From NCBI GenBank assembly GCA_900544095.1, contig UQTV01000001.1, positions 558,001 through 622,000 on the forward strand: a stretch of 64,000 nucleotides of DNA, given 5' to 3'. Under the pieces are notes generated by a model. It searched no databases. It was not told where the DNA came from and was given only the letters and a program-made list of their open reading frames with translations. Position numbers and translations under genes: made by a program. The DNA is from an uncultured Collinsella sp. Its GTDB lineage: Bacteria > Actinomycetota > Coriobacteriia > Coriobacteriales > Coriobacteriaceae. Position 1 is the stretch's first letter. The number at the start of each line of letters is the position of its first letter. Positions 33,131 through 48,331 of this stretch are shown here, in pieces.

Positions 33131-33165
33131 AAAACCGACCAAAATAAACCTGTCCCTTTTTGGCA
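33131..33165. repeat. right 35-bp inverted repeat of ECF sigma module
   Basis: Exact reverse complement of 31184-31218 over 35 bp. Together they enclose 1.9 kb holding only the sigma and anti-sigma genes. Confidence 0.92.
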
Positions 33166-33206
33166 AGGGATCAACGGAACGCAACAGGTTGAGCATACGC
33201 AAGCGA

Positions 33207-33306
33207 GCGGCCCCCAGAGCGTACAAGGTGGCATGAAAAAGGCAGGGCATTGACCTTTTGGTCATGCCCTGCCTTTTGAATGACAGATTGTAGCTCTGGG
33301 GGCCGC
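33207..33306. terminator. rpoC terminator nested in a larger palindrome
   Basis: The inner hairpin at 33236-33277 pairs AAAAGGCAGGGCAT with its complement and is followed on the minus strand by TTTTTC, a strong rpoBC terminator. It is framed by outer arms GCGGCCCCCAGAGC (33207-33220) and GCTCTGGGGGCCGC (33293-33306), a 14-bp perfect inverted repeat. Confidence 0.85.
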
Positions 33307-33350
33307 GCAGCGACGGAGGTCGCCGCCGTTCGTTAGAACGGCGGAACTAA

Positions 33351-37829
<4,479 letters not shown>

Positions 37830-37835
37830 AGTCAA

Positions 37836-41327
<3,492 letters not shown>

Positions 41328-41400
41328 CAGGTTTTTCCTCCTTCACGGAAATGCTCGGTGGGTTGGCGAGGCATAGCTTCGCCAGTTATCGCAACCTAAT

Positions 41401-41428
41401 AGTTTATCAGGTACCGACCGTTGGGCAA
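41401..41428 (-). promoter_or_regulatory. rpoBC promoter
   Basis: TTGCCC (41423-41428) and TAAACT (41401-41406) with a 16-base spacer, about 75 bp before the rpoB GTG. Confidence 0.6.
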
Positions 41429-41474
41429 GAAAAGCCTTGACGCGATTAAGTTTTTGGAGTAGCAAAGTTTTTCG

Positions 41475-41531
41475 ACAGAAAATACGCAGGTAGATATATG
41501 TGTATCGAACATCTGTTCATATATTTTCTGT
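41475..41531. repeat. spaced inverted repeat in AT-rich DNA upstream of rpoB
   Basis: ACAGAAAATA (41475-41484) and TATTTTCTGT (41522-41531) are perfect complements 37 bp apart. Between them the sequence is AT-rich (TAGATATATGTGTATCGAAC). It lies about 50 bp upstream of the rpoB -35, where an UP element or regulator site could be. Confidence 0.55.
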
Positions 41532-41570
41532 GAACAGAGAGCCGGCAATCGCAGCTCTTATAAAAAACGG

Positions 41571-41594
41571 GCGCGAACCGACGTCCGCGCCCGT
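41571..41594 (-). terminator. galU terminator
   Basis: On the minus strand CGGGCGCG and CGCGCCCG pair around a short loop, followed by six T residues. It starts 20 bp after the galU stop codon. Confidence 0.85.
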
Positions 41595-41614
41595 AAATGT
41601 CGATGCCCGAAGGC

Positions 41615-42523
41615 TTACTTGCGCATCAATCCGCCGCGCTCGTCGATAGCGTCCCAGAAGGCATCGGCAAAGCGGGGGTCGCTTGCAGCCATGAGGGCGT
41701 TGGTGGCCATCCAGCCAGAGGGGGTACCGGTGTCGTAGCCCGACAGCGGGTCGATGACGACGGCATACATGGCCTCGCGATCGAGCGAACGGGCCATGGC
41801 GTCGGTGAGCTGGATCTCGCCGCCCTTACCGGCCTGCTGATCGGCCAGCAGGTCCATGACCAGCGGGCTCAGCAGGTAGCGACCGACGATGTACAGGTTG
41901 GACGGAGCCGCCTCGGGAGCGGGCTTCTCGACCAGACCGCCGATGCGCCAGACAGCGCCCGGCTCGGCATCGGCAACGCCCTCGGCGCCCTCGAGCGAAC
42001 CGACACGCTCGCCGGCGATAACGCCGTAGCGGCTGACCTCCTCGGGCGAGCAAGCAGCGACGGCGATAACCGAAGCGCCACCGTGCTCCTTGGAAACGGC
42101 GAGCATCTTGTCGCAGATGTCACGGTTAGGCACAACGTAGTCGCCCAGAAGAACCAGGAAGTTCTCCCCCGCCACGGCGTCGGCAGCAGAGCGGATAGCA
42201 TGGCCGAGGCCCTTGGGCTCGTACTGATAACGGAAGTCGACCGGCATACCGCCAGCGTGGGCTACGGCATCGGCATAGGCGTTCTTGCCGCGCTCGCGCA
42301 GCAGGTTCTCGAGCGAGCGATCGGGCTGGAAGTAGCTCAGCAGCTCGGGCTTACCGGGAGAAGTAACGATGATGGCATCGTCGACCTCCTCGGGCTCGAG
42401 CGCCTCCTCGACGACGTACTGAATGACGGGCTTGTCGAGCACCGGCAGCATCTCTTTGGGCGTGCACTTGGTGCCAGGCAGAAAACGCGTGCCAAGACCG
42501 GCGGCGGGGATGATTGCCTTCAT
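41615..42523 (-). CDS. galU: UTP--glucose-1-phosphate uridylyltransferase
   Basis: 302-residue nucleotidyltransferase making UDP-glucose for envelope glycans and galactose metabolism. MKAIIPAAGLGTRFLPGTKC is the nucleotide-binding signature (family norm GTRFLPATK), followed by PKEMLPVLDKPVIQYVVEEA, YEPKGLGHAI, LLGDYVVPN and EKPAPEAAPSNLYIVGRYLL. The start at 42523 is where the family alignment begins; the AAAGG upstream is 13 bases away, so initiation may be inefficient. Monocistronic between terminators. Confidence 0.95.
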   Translation of the reverse strand: MKAIIPAAGLGTRFLPGTKCTPKEMLPVLDKPVIQYVVEEALEPEEVDDAIIVTSPGKPELLSYFQPDRSLENLLRERGKNAYADAVAHAGGMPVDFRYQYEPKGLGHAIRSAADAVAGENFLVLLGDYVVPNRDICDKMLAVSKEHGGASVIAVAACSPEEVSRYGVIAGERVGSLEGAEGVADAEPGAVWRIGGLVEKPAPEAAPSNLYIVGRYLLSPLVMDLLADQQAGKGGEIQLTDAMARSLDREAMYAVVIDPLSGYDTGTPSGWMATNALMAASDPRFADAFWDAIDERGGLMRK

Positions 42524-42619
42524 GTTATTCAAAGATCCTTTCGCAGGCGCAAAAGCGCCCCATGCGTGCGGCACACAGCCGCAGACCAAATTGCGATACC
42601 CAAGCATCTTACCGCTGGA

Positions 42620-42647
42620 ACTATATGTCGCTACAAGGCAGAGACAA
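42620..42647 (-). promoter_or_regulatory. candidate galU promoter
   Basis: TTGTCT (42642-42647) and TATAGT (42620-42625), 16 bases apart on the minus strand, about 100 bp from the galU start. Confidence 0.55.
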
Positions 42648-42770
42648 TTCTTCAGCAGGTCAACGCAAATTATTGCTCGAATGGTGCAATTTTATTGCCC
42701 AACGGCAGGGCGCCCGATACGACGCAAATCACAGAACATGGCAGTTTGAGCTACCGATGTCGTGGGACCG

Positions 42771-42811
42771 AAAAACAAAAAAGACGGGGCTCGCAATGCG
42801 AACCCCGTCTG
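42771..42811 (-). terminator. rplJL terminator
   Basis: GACGGGGTTCGC pairs with GCGAGCCCCGTC on the minus strand and is followed by TTTTTTG, 27 bp after the rplL stop. Confidence 0.9.
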
Positions 42812-42837
42812 CAAAGAAATCTGGCGAGAAAGCCTGA

Positions 42838-43215
42838 TTACTTGAGGGTGACAGCAGCGCCAGCAGCCTCGAGCTTCTCCTTGGCAGCCTCGGCGTCTTC
42901 CTTCTTGGCACCCTCGAGAACAGCCTTGGGAGCGCCCTCGACGACCTCCTTGGCCTCCTTCAGGCCAAGGTTGGTGAGCTCACGGACGGCCTTGATGACC
43001 TGGATCTTGTTGTCGCCGAAGCCCTCGAGCACGACGTCAAACTCGGTCTTCTCCTCGGCCTCAGCAGCGCCAGCAGCGGGAGCGGCGACAACGGCGGCAG
43101 GAGCAGCGGCGGAAACGCCGAAGGTGTCCTCGATAGCCTTAACGAGCTCGGAAGCCTCGAGAAGGGTCATTTCCTTAAGAGCATCGATGATCTCATCGGT
43201 GGTAAGCTTAGCCAT
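42838..43215 (-). CDS. rplL: 50S ribosomal protein L7/L12
   Basis: 125-residue stalk protein. It has the N-terminal dimerisation domain (MAKLTTDEIIDALKEMTLLE), an Ala/Pro-rich hinge at about 45-62, and the globular factor-binding domain (DNKIQVIKAVRELTNLGLKE). The start at ATG 43215 has GAAAGGAC upstream; an 11-residue in-frame extension is not family-like. It is the second gene after rplJ and is normally made in multiple copies per ribosome. Confidence 0.98.
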   Translation of the reverse strand: MAKLTTDEIIDALKEMTLLEASELVKAIEDTFGVSAAAPAAVVAAPAAGAAEAEEKTEFDVVLEGFGDNKIQVIKAVRELTNLGLKEAKEVVEGAPKAVLEGAKKEDAEAAKEKLEAAGAAVTLK

Positions 43216-43317
43216 TTCTAAGTCCTTTCGGTTTCCGTGTCTGTGCACGGAGATCAGTTAAAACACGGCGCGAATGCGCCAGGGGTGCGGCGTTGCCGCC
43301 GCGGGTGAAAACAGCGA

Positions 43318-43839
43318 CTAGGCTGCCTTCTGCTCGGAGACCTGCTGGATCGAACGAGCGAGACCAGAGGAAACGCCGTTGACGCAGACAGCGATGTCGC
43401 GAGCGAAACCGGAGATGAGACCGGCGATCTGGCCGAGAAGCTGGTCCTTGGTGGGCAGCTCGGCGATAGCCTTAACATCATCAGCGGAAACGGCCTTGCC
43501 GTCGGAGATACCGCCCTTGATCTCAAGGACGCCCTTGGACTTAGCGGAGAAGTCCTTAAGGGCCTTAGCGGCCTCGACCGGCTCGGTCTCGTAGAACACA
43601 TAAGCGACGGGGCCGGCGAGGATCTCGTCGAGCTCGGGCTGCTCCTGGTTCTTGAGAGCGATCTTGACCAGGTTGTTCTTGTAGACCTTCATCTCGGCGC
43701 CGCACTCGCGAAGCTGATGACGCAGCTCCTGAGCCTGCTTAACCGTCAGACCGTTGTAGTTGACGACGAACAGACCGGCGTTCTCGGCGATACGGGACTC
43801 GATCTCTGCAACCTTGTCGATTTTGTACTGCTGGGGCAT
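43318..43839 (-). CDS. rplJ: 50S ribosomal protein L10
   Basis: 173-residue stalk base protein that binds 23S rRNA and L7/L12 dimers. Family blocks are GLFVVNYNGLTVKQAQELR, MKVYKNNLVKIAL and GPVAYVF. ATG 43839 has GGAGGTG upstream. It is preceded by an L10-type autoregulatory leader with an intrinsic attenuator. rplK and rplA, often just upstream in bacteria, are not in the window. Confidence 0.97.
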   Translation of the reverse strand: MPQQYKIDKVAEIESRIAENAGLFVVNYNGLTVKQAQELRHQLRECGAEMKVYKNNLVKIALKNQEQPELDEILAGPVAYVFYETEPVEAAKALKDFSAKSKGVLEIKGGISDGKAVSADDVKAIAELPTKDQLLGQIAGLISGFARDIAVCVNGVSSGLARSIQQVSEQKAA

Positions 43840-43889
43840 GAATTACACCTCCTCGAATTCTTTCCGGGCACGGTCCGCCACAAGGACGT

Positions 43890-44045
43890 GACGGGGGCAT
43901 GTCCAAAAAGAAAGCCCCCGCGCTGCATGAGCGACGGGGGCGAGAAGACATATCTACTCGACCACCTCGGCTGGCGGGATATCCCATTAAGCTCGCGGGC
44001 GATGCCCGTTTGCACCGGCTGTCTCTGGCAGCGGATTCGTGCGTG
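43890..44045 (-). ncRNA. L10 leader (ribosomal protein autoregulatory RNA)
   Basis: The transcript contains CCAGAGACAGCCGGTGCAAA, then GAGCTTAATGG, then CAGCCGAGGTGG. This is the order and sequence of the Gram-positive L10 leader, where L10-L12 complexes bind (the kink-turn TTAAT and CCGAGGT parts are clear). A rho-independent hairpin follows, so binding probably controls attenuation of rplJL. Confidence 0.88.
43903..43942 (-). terminator. attenuator within the rplJ leader
   Basis: GCCCCCGTCGC pairs with GCGCGGGGGC around CTCATGCA on the minus strand and is followed by TTTCTTTTT, 65 bp before rplJ. A second GCCCCCGTC copy just downstream offers alternative pairing. Confidence 0.82.
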
Positions 44046-44055
44046 AACCGAAAGT

Positions 44056-44084
44056 ATTATGGCGGGGACCCCGGCGTCGGTCAA
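44056..44084 (-). promoter_or_regulatory. rplJ promoter
   Basis: TTGACC (44079-44084) and CATAAT (44056-44061) with a 17-base spacer on the minus strand, placing transcription start just before the L10 leader. Confidence 0.78.
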
Positions 44085-44118
44085 CGGGCGCGAGGATTCG
44101 TACACAAACCCTGCATAC

Positions 44119-44247
44119 GCTCCGGTCCGAGGGGCCGGGTTGAGATTTTCGCTCGGTCAAGTCCTGGCTCGCACGAAGAGCACATTAAGTGCTCTTCGGC
44201 TCGTGCGGAATCTACGAAAATCTCAATCCGGCCCCTCGGACCGGAGC
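44119..44247. repeat. long palindrome C (shared-core element) upstream of rplJ
   Basis: 129-bp nested inverted repeat. Outer arms GCTCCGGTCCGAGGGGCCGG and complement, then TTGAGATTTTCG/CGAAAATCTCAA. The core has AGTCCTGGCTCGCAC on the left and GGCTCGTGCGGAA on the right around GAAGAGCAC-ATTAA-GTGCTCTTC. The apical loop and the cores match palindrome B, while every arm differs in sequence but keeps pairing. A weaker inverted repeat continues outward to about 44052 and 44303. Confidence 0.92.
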
Positions 44248-44342
44248 TGCGGTAACTTTGCTGCGAATCCTCGTGTCCGTTGAGCGACGTGCCCCACTCA
44301 TAATGCTTGGGTCGGTGGGCTGATGTGTTGCATCCCTGAGGG

Positions 44343-45479
44343 CTAAAAGGTTGAAATGAAGGTGGACAGGCGGTGGAGGCCTTCGTCTAGGTCTTTGTCG
44401 GAGACGCAGTAGCTTAGGCGGATGTGGCCTTCGGTGCCGAAGCAGTTTCCGGGAACTAGGGCTACGTTGGCCTCTTTGATGGCTTTGATGCAGAAGGCTT
44501 CGCTGGTTAGGCCGAACTTTTTGATGCTCGGGAAAGTGTAGAAGGCTCCTGCGGGCTCTACTACGTCGAGGCCCATGGCGTATAAGGCTGCGAGGACGCG
44601 TTCGCGGCGGGCTCGGTAGACTTTGAGCATGGGGGTTGGGTCGACGGTGAGGGCTTGAGCTGCGGCGTCCATTTCGAAGGAGACGGCACTCGATACTAGG
44701 TATTGGTGAGCTTTTGCGATCTCGGCGATGACGGGTGCCGCTGCCGCGAGCCAACCCAGGCGCCAGCCGGTCATGGCCCAGGGCTTAGAGAAGCTCTCGA
44801 TGACCACCGTCTGGTCGCGCAGCTCCGGGTGGCGCTGGGCAAAGCGCTCGTAGCCATCCACATAGACCAGACGGTTGTATACGTCGTCGCAGACTACGTA
44901 GATGCCCGCCTGCTCTGCCACGCGCGCCACGGCGTCGAGCGATGCCGTGTCGAGGATGCAACCCGTGGGATTGTTGGGCGAGCAGATGACGATGGCCTTG
45001 GTCGCCGGGGTCACACAGGCGCGAAGCGCATCCTCGTCAATCTGAAATTGCGCAGGCTCCGTATCCAAGAAGACCGCCTTGGCGTGGTTGGCCACGACAA
45101 TGCTCTCGTACAGGCCAAAGGCGGGCGTGGGGATAATGACCTCGTCGCCGGGGTTGAGCATAGCCATAAATGTTGCCGACAGGGCCTCGGTCGCGCCGTC
45201 GGTCAGGATGACCTCATCGGCGGAAAACGCCAGGCCCGCGTCACCCATATATTCGGACAGTGCCTCGCGCAGGGCGGGGCGACCGTTGTTGGGCGGATAG
45301 TGCGTGTCGCCGCGGTCCAACGAAGCAGTCACCTCGGCGCTAACCACATCGGGCGTGGGAAAATCGGGCTCACCGAGCGCAAGCGCAATGCATCCCGGAT
45401 GCTGCGCGGCGAGTGCGTTAATCCGACGGATGCCGGAGGGCTTGAGCGTGGCAAGCGAGGTATTCATGGGCAGACGCAT
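44343..45479 (-). CDS. pyridoxal-phosphate aminotransferase (class I/II)
   Basis: 378-residue fold-type I aminotransferase, probably acting on aspartate, an aromatic or a branched amino acid. The PLP Lys is in ESFSKPWAMTGWRLGW near residue 233, the Asn in CSPNNPTGC, and a YYPPNNGRPAL-type N-terminal block (THYPPNNGRPALREALSEYM) is present. ATG 45479 has AAAGGAATG upstream. The last 120 codons use CTA, GTA, AAA and GAA far more than the 5' two-thirds, a shift located near 44710, close to palindrome C. Confidence 0.88.
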   Translation of the reverse strand: MRLPMNTSLATLKPSGIRRINALAAQHPGCIALALGEPDFPTPDVVSAEVTASLDRGDTHYPPNNGRPALREALSEYMGDAGLAFSADEVILTDGATEALSATFMAMLNPGDEVIIPTPAFGLYESIVVANHAKAVFLDTEPAQFQIDEDALRACVTPATKAIVICSPNNPTGCILDTASLDAVARVAEQAGIYVVCDDVYNRLVYVDGYERFAQRHPELRDQTVVIESFSKPWAMTGWRLGWLAAAAPVIAEIAKAHQYLVSSAVSFEMDAAAQALTVDPTPMLKVYRARRERVLAALYAMGLDVVEPAGAFYTFPSIKKFGLTSEAFCIKAIKEANVALVPGNCFGTEGHIRLSYCVSDKDLDEGLHRLSTFISTF

Positions 45480-45572
45480 GGCATTCCTTTCGTGAGGGTT
45501 GCACTAGGATAGCGCGGCGGAGCGCCGTCATACGGTGTAACCTAAACGGAAACCGACCGGAAAGGAGGCGGC

Positions 45573-46232
45573 ATGGAGACGACCGCACGCGGCGATGTAC
45601 CAAAAACACTGCATAGCATCGCGTTTGTCAGTATTCCCGATAGCGCCGATCTTGAGTTTTTGCTCTGGGACCTTCAGGATGCCATCGCAGCCTATGCGCA
45701 GCTTTCCGGCACCGCACTCCCCCATCCAGTCGACTTGAAGGCGAATAGCGCCGATACCGCCGATGGCATCGTGCTCGCCGTTGAGGATATGCCCGATGAC
45801 GAGGCAATGACAGACATCGAGAAGGCACTCAATCGCTTTGGCGATACGGGGACGCGCGTCTATGTCGTCGTTCAGGCCATCTACGAGCGTACCGAGGGGG
45901 CGCGCATGCTCATCGAGCGCCTGCGCCAAGCTTGCGAACTCCGTAGGCTAACGTGGTGCGGCGGCGTTATCGCCTGCACCGGCAGCGGCATCGCAGCGCT
46001 TCGCCACTCCCCACGCATGGGACTGCTGCGTCGGCCGTTTTCCGAAGCGTTGGATAAGCTGGTGGGTGCCGTGCGCATGGGCTGCTCGGTTGAGCACGCC
46101 CAGCTGCTTGGCGGCGGCAATGCCGATGGTGTCGACGTCGACGGCATGGTGCGTGTCGAGCCCGCGCTGCCCGCGCCGATCTGGCGCACCATCATCAAAC
46201 GCCTCGGCGCCCATGCTCAATCAAATATCTAA
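45573..46232 (+). CDS. hypothetical protein, possibly flavodoxin-fold
   Basis: 219 residues, no signal peptide or TM helix. I do not recognise a definite family. The alternating strand/helix pattern (GIVLAVEDMP, RVYVVVQAIY) and the segment TWCGGVIACTGSGIAALRHS followed by RRPFSEALDKLVGAVRMG resemble the C-terminal half of NADPH-dependent FMN reductase-like proteins, but key flavin residues are not clear. The ATG follows GGAAAGGAGG. It stands alone, divergent from the aminotransferase and convergent with the glycosylase gene. Confidence 0.6.
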   Translation: METTARGDVPKTLHSIAFVSIPDSADLEFLLWDLQDAIAAYAQLSGTALPHPVDLKANSADTADGIVLAVEDMPDDEAMTDIEKALNRFGDTGTRVYVVVQAIYERTEGARMLIERLRQACELRRLTWCGGVIACTGSGIAALRHSPRMGLLRRPFSEALDKLVGAVRMGCSVEHAQLLGGGNADGVDVDGMVRVEPALPAPIWRTIIKRLGAHAQSNI

Positions 46233-46233
46233 A

Positions 46234-46797
46234 TTAGAGAGCAGCCCAGTCAACTGCCTCGCGCCAGCGCTCGACAAGGCGCTCCAGACGCCAAGCCGCA
46301 TTGGCAGGACTTGTCGAGGGCAGGACGATGGCGGGCAGCCCGGTGCGTTCTTGTAGATAGCGCTTGTAGAGCCGGCCAGCCGTACCACCGTTGCATATCA
46401 CCTGCTCAATGGGAGCTGCGTCGGTAATGCACTCGATATGTGCCGGCACAACGTTACGAATGCTCGCGTCGCTCGAGCCCTTAATGTCACAGCTCTCGAT
46501 CACATCCCACAGAGCCACGCCGCCGTTCAGCAGCATGGATCGCTTGGCGGCAATTGAGGCGTCGAGCGTCGCGGGCTCGCCGCTCGCCAAAGAGTCTCCC
46601 TCGTTGGGCGGCACGGGCACACCGAGGCACGCGGCCATCACACGCCAAAAGCGGTTCTGCGGATTGCCATAGTAGAAGGCATTGGCACGCGAGAGCACCG
46701 AGGGAAACGACCCTAGCACCAAAACGCTCGAGCGCTCGTCAAACACGGGTTCAAACCCATGCTCAATATGTTGATAGCCCTCGTCGGACGCAGCCAT
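46234..46797 (-). CDS. DNA-deoxyinosine glycosylase (UDG superfamily)
   Basis: 187-residue base-excision repair enzyme expected to remove hypoxanthine (and possibly uracil) from DNA. The N-terminal motif LVLGSFPSVLSR, FYYGNPQNRFWRVMAACLGV, LNGGVALWDVIESC and the C-terminal LPSTSPANAAW match the family 6 hypoxanthine-DNA glycosylase pattern. The start is 3 bp after the amylase stop codon, so the two may be cotranscribed. Functional class is confident from motifs; substrate range is family knowledge. Confidence 0.83.
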   Translation of the reverse strand: MAASDEGYQHIEHGFEPVFDERSSVLVLGSFPSVLSRANAFYYGNPQNRFWRVMAACLGVPVPPNEGDSLASGEPATLDASIAAKRSMLLNGGVALWDVIESCDIKGSSDASIRNVVPAHIECITDAAPIEQVICNGGTAGRLYKRYLQERTGLPAIVLPSTSPANAAWRLERLVERWREAVDWAAL

Positions 46798-46800
46798 GGC

Positions 46801-48177
46801 CTAGGCCCTCAGCAGATAACGCACCTCGTAGGGCGCAAGCTCAAGGGCACCCGTCAGCTCAACCGTGGGCGCGCCGTCGGCCAGCAGGTCGACAAAGGAC
46901 CCATTGAGCTCGCCGGCGCCAAAGGTGTAAGGCTCGCCCACGGCGTTCACCGCCACGAGCACCGTCGCGTCGTCGCAGGCACGCTCGAACAGCAGCTGCT
47001 TGTTCTGGATCACCACGTTGCGGTACGCGCCGTAGTTGAGAGCGCGTGCCGCCGCACCGTCTGTCGAGCGCAGGTGCGCGAGCTGCTTGATGAAGGCCGT
47101 CAGCTCGTTGGGCGCAGGCTCATCGAGCGCAGGGCGCAGCGCCCAGTCGCCATCGGGGCCGCCCTTTTCGCCAGCAATCCCCCACTCGCTGCCATAGTAG
47201 ACACACGGAATGCCTGGCATGCCAAAGAGCATGCCATAGGCGGGACGCAGGCACGACTTGTCGGTGAGGATGCTTGCCAGGCGCGGCACGTCGTGGTTGT
47301 CGACAAACGACAGCAGGTGTTTGCCGCGGTAGATGCACCACGGGTCGCCGCCAAACTGGCGGTGCAGCGAATGGGCGATCTCGAACATGTTGACCGAGTT
47401 AAAGCTGGAGTACAGGCCCTTGTAGCACTCGTAGTTGGTGCAGGAGTCGAGCATCTCGTCGTTGACGATCTGGTTGTAGTCGCCGTGGAGCGTCTCGCCG
47501 ATCAGCACAAAATCGGGCTTGAGCTCGCGGGTAAAGGTATGCAGACGACGCATGAAGTCGCGGTCGAGCATATAGGCAACGTCCAGGCGCAGGCCGTCGA
47601 CGCCAAACACGTCAGCCCAACGGCGCACGGACTCGAGCAGGTAATCGACCACGGCGGGGTTTTGCAGGTTGAGCTTCACAAGCTCAAAATGGCCCTCCCA
47701 GCCCTCGTACCAAAAGCCGTCGCCGTAGCACGAGTCACCGTCAAAGCTGATGTGGAACCAGTCCTTGTAGGGCGAGTCCCACTTGCGCTCCTGAACATCG
47801 CGGAAGGCCCAAAAGCCGCGACCGACATGGTTGAAGACGGCATCAAGCACCACACGGATGCCATGGGCATGCAGTGTCTCGCACACGGCGGCAAAGTCGG
47901 CATCCCCACCCAGGCGACGGTCGATATGGCGCAGGCTGCGCGTGTCGTAACCGTGGCTGTCGGATTCGAGCGGCGGGTTGATGAGCACAGCGCCAACGCC
48001 GAGTTCCTGCAGGTAGTCGGCCCATTGGGCGATTTTCATAATGGGAGCATCGGGGTTAGGCGCGGCGTTGGCAGCCTGGGCGAGTTCATCCTCGGCAACG
48101 GGCGCGGCGTTTTCGCGCGGAGCTCCGCAAAAGCCCAGCGGATAGATCTGATAGAACGTCGTCTCGTATGCCCACAT
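46801..48177 (-). CDS. GH13 alpha-amylase-family glycoside hydrolase
   Basis: 458-residue intracellular (no signal peptide) alpha-glucan hydrolase or transglycosylase. The four GH13 regions are present: DAVFNHVG, GLRLDVAYML (nucleophile Asp), LIGETLHGDY (acid Glu), and FVDNHDVPR. The N-terminus MWAYETTFYQIYPLGF is like maltogenic amylases and cyclomaltodextrinases. I start at ATG 48177, with GGGAGG upstream. Probable role: breakdown of imported maltodextrins or glycogen. Confidence 0.88.
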   Translation of the reverse strand: MWAYETTFYQIYPLGFCGAPRENAAPVAEDELAQAANAAPNPDAPIMKIAQWADYLQELGVGAVLINPPLESDSHGYDTRSLRHIDRRLGGDADFAAVCETLHAHGIRVVLDAVFNHVGRGFWAFRDVQERKWDSPYKDWFHISFDGDSCYGDGFWYEGWEGHFELVKLNLQNPAVVDYLLESVRRWADVFGVDGLRLDVAYMLDRDFMRRLHTFTRELKPDFVLIGETLHGDYNQIVNDEMLDSCTNYECYKGLYSSFNSVNMFEIAHSLHRQFGGDPWCIYRGKHLLSFVDNHDVPRLASILTDKSCLRPAYGMLFGMPGIPCVYYGSEWGIAGEKGGPDGDWALRPALDEPAPNELTAFIKQLAHLRSTDGAAARALNYGAYRNVVIQNKQLLFERACDDATVLVAVNAVGEPYTFGAGELNGSFVDLLADGAPTVELTGALELAPYEVRYLLRA

Positions 48178-48249
48178 AGCAACCTCCCGGCAATCTTTCA
48201 CGCAACGCCATCCATTGTATGCCCGCCGCGCATCCCCTCCCCCAAAATA

Positions 48250-48316
48250 AGTTGCGGTGAAATAGGGACTGTTGAGACCAATAAACCGGGCAAACAGTCT
48301 CTATTCCACCGCAACT
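48250..48316. repeat. long hairpin repeat, family V (GGGACTGTT type)
   Basis: Arms AGTTGCGGTGAAATAGGGAC and complement (24 of 26 paired) around a 15-base loop, between the amylase and MFS genes. The GGGAC core relates it to the other repeat families. It may also act as a terminator for the MFS transcript. Confidence 0.75.
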
Positions 48317-48331
48317 GATGAGGGGACGTGA

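Larger units (their letters stand above)
33041..33350. other. 310-bp region: ECF promoter, inverted repeat, rpoC terminator palindrome
   Basis: Contains the sigma gene promoter (33089-33117), the right 35-bp inverted repeat (33131-33165), the rpoC terminator inside a larger palindrome (33207-33306) and a small CCGCCGTTC...GAACGGCGG hairpin next to the rpoC stop codon. No gene seen. Confidence 0.7.
42524..42837. other. 314-bp region: galU promoter and rplJL terminator
   Basis: Holds the galU leader and promoter (42620-42647) and the rplJL terminator (42771-42811). Nothing else recognisable. Confidence 0.65.
43840..44342. other. 503-bp region: rplJ leader, promoter and palindrome C
   Basis: Outward from rplJ: ribosome-binding site, L10 leader with attenuator, promoter (44056-44084), palindrome C (44119-44247) and a decayed inverted copy of the promoter region (to about 44303). 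About 40 bp then remain before the aminotransferase stop codon. No gene. Confidence 0.75.

Noticed and set aside
31184..33165. Insertion sequence or complete transposon
   Set aside because: The repeats look like terminal inverted repeats, but no transposase or recombinase gene lies between them and no target-site duplication is evident.
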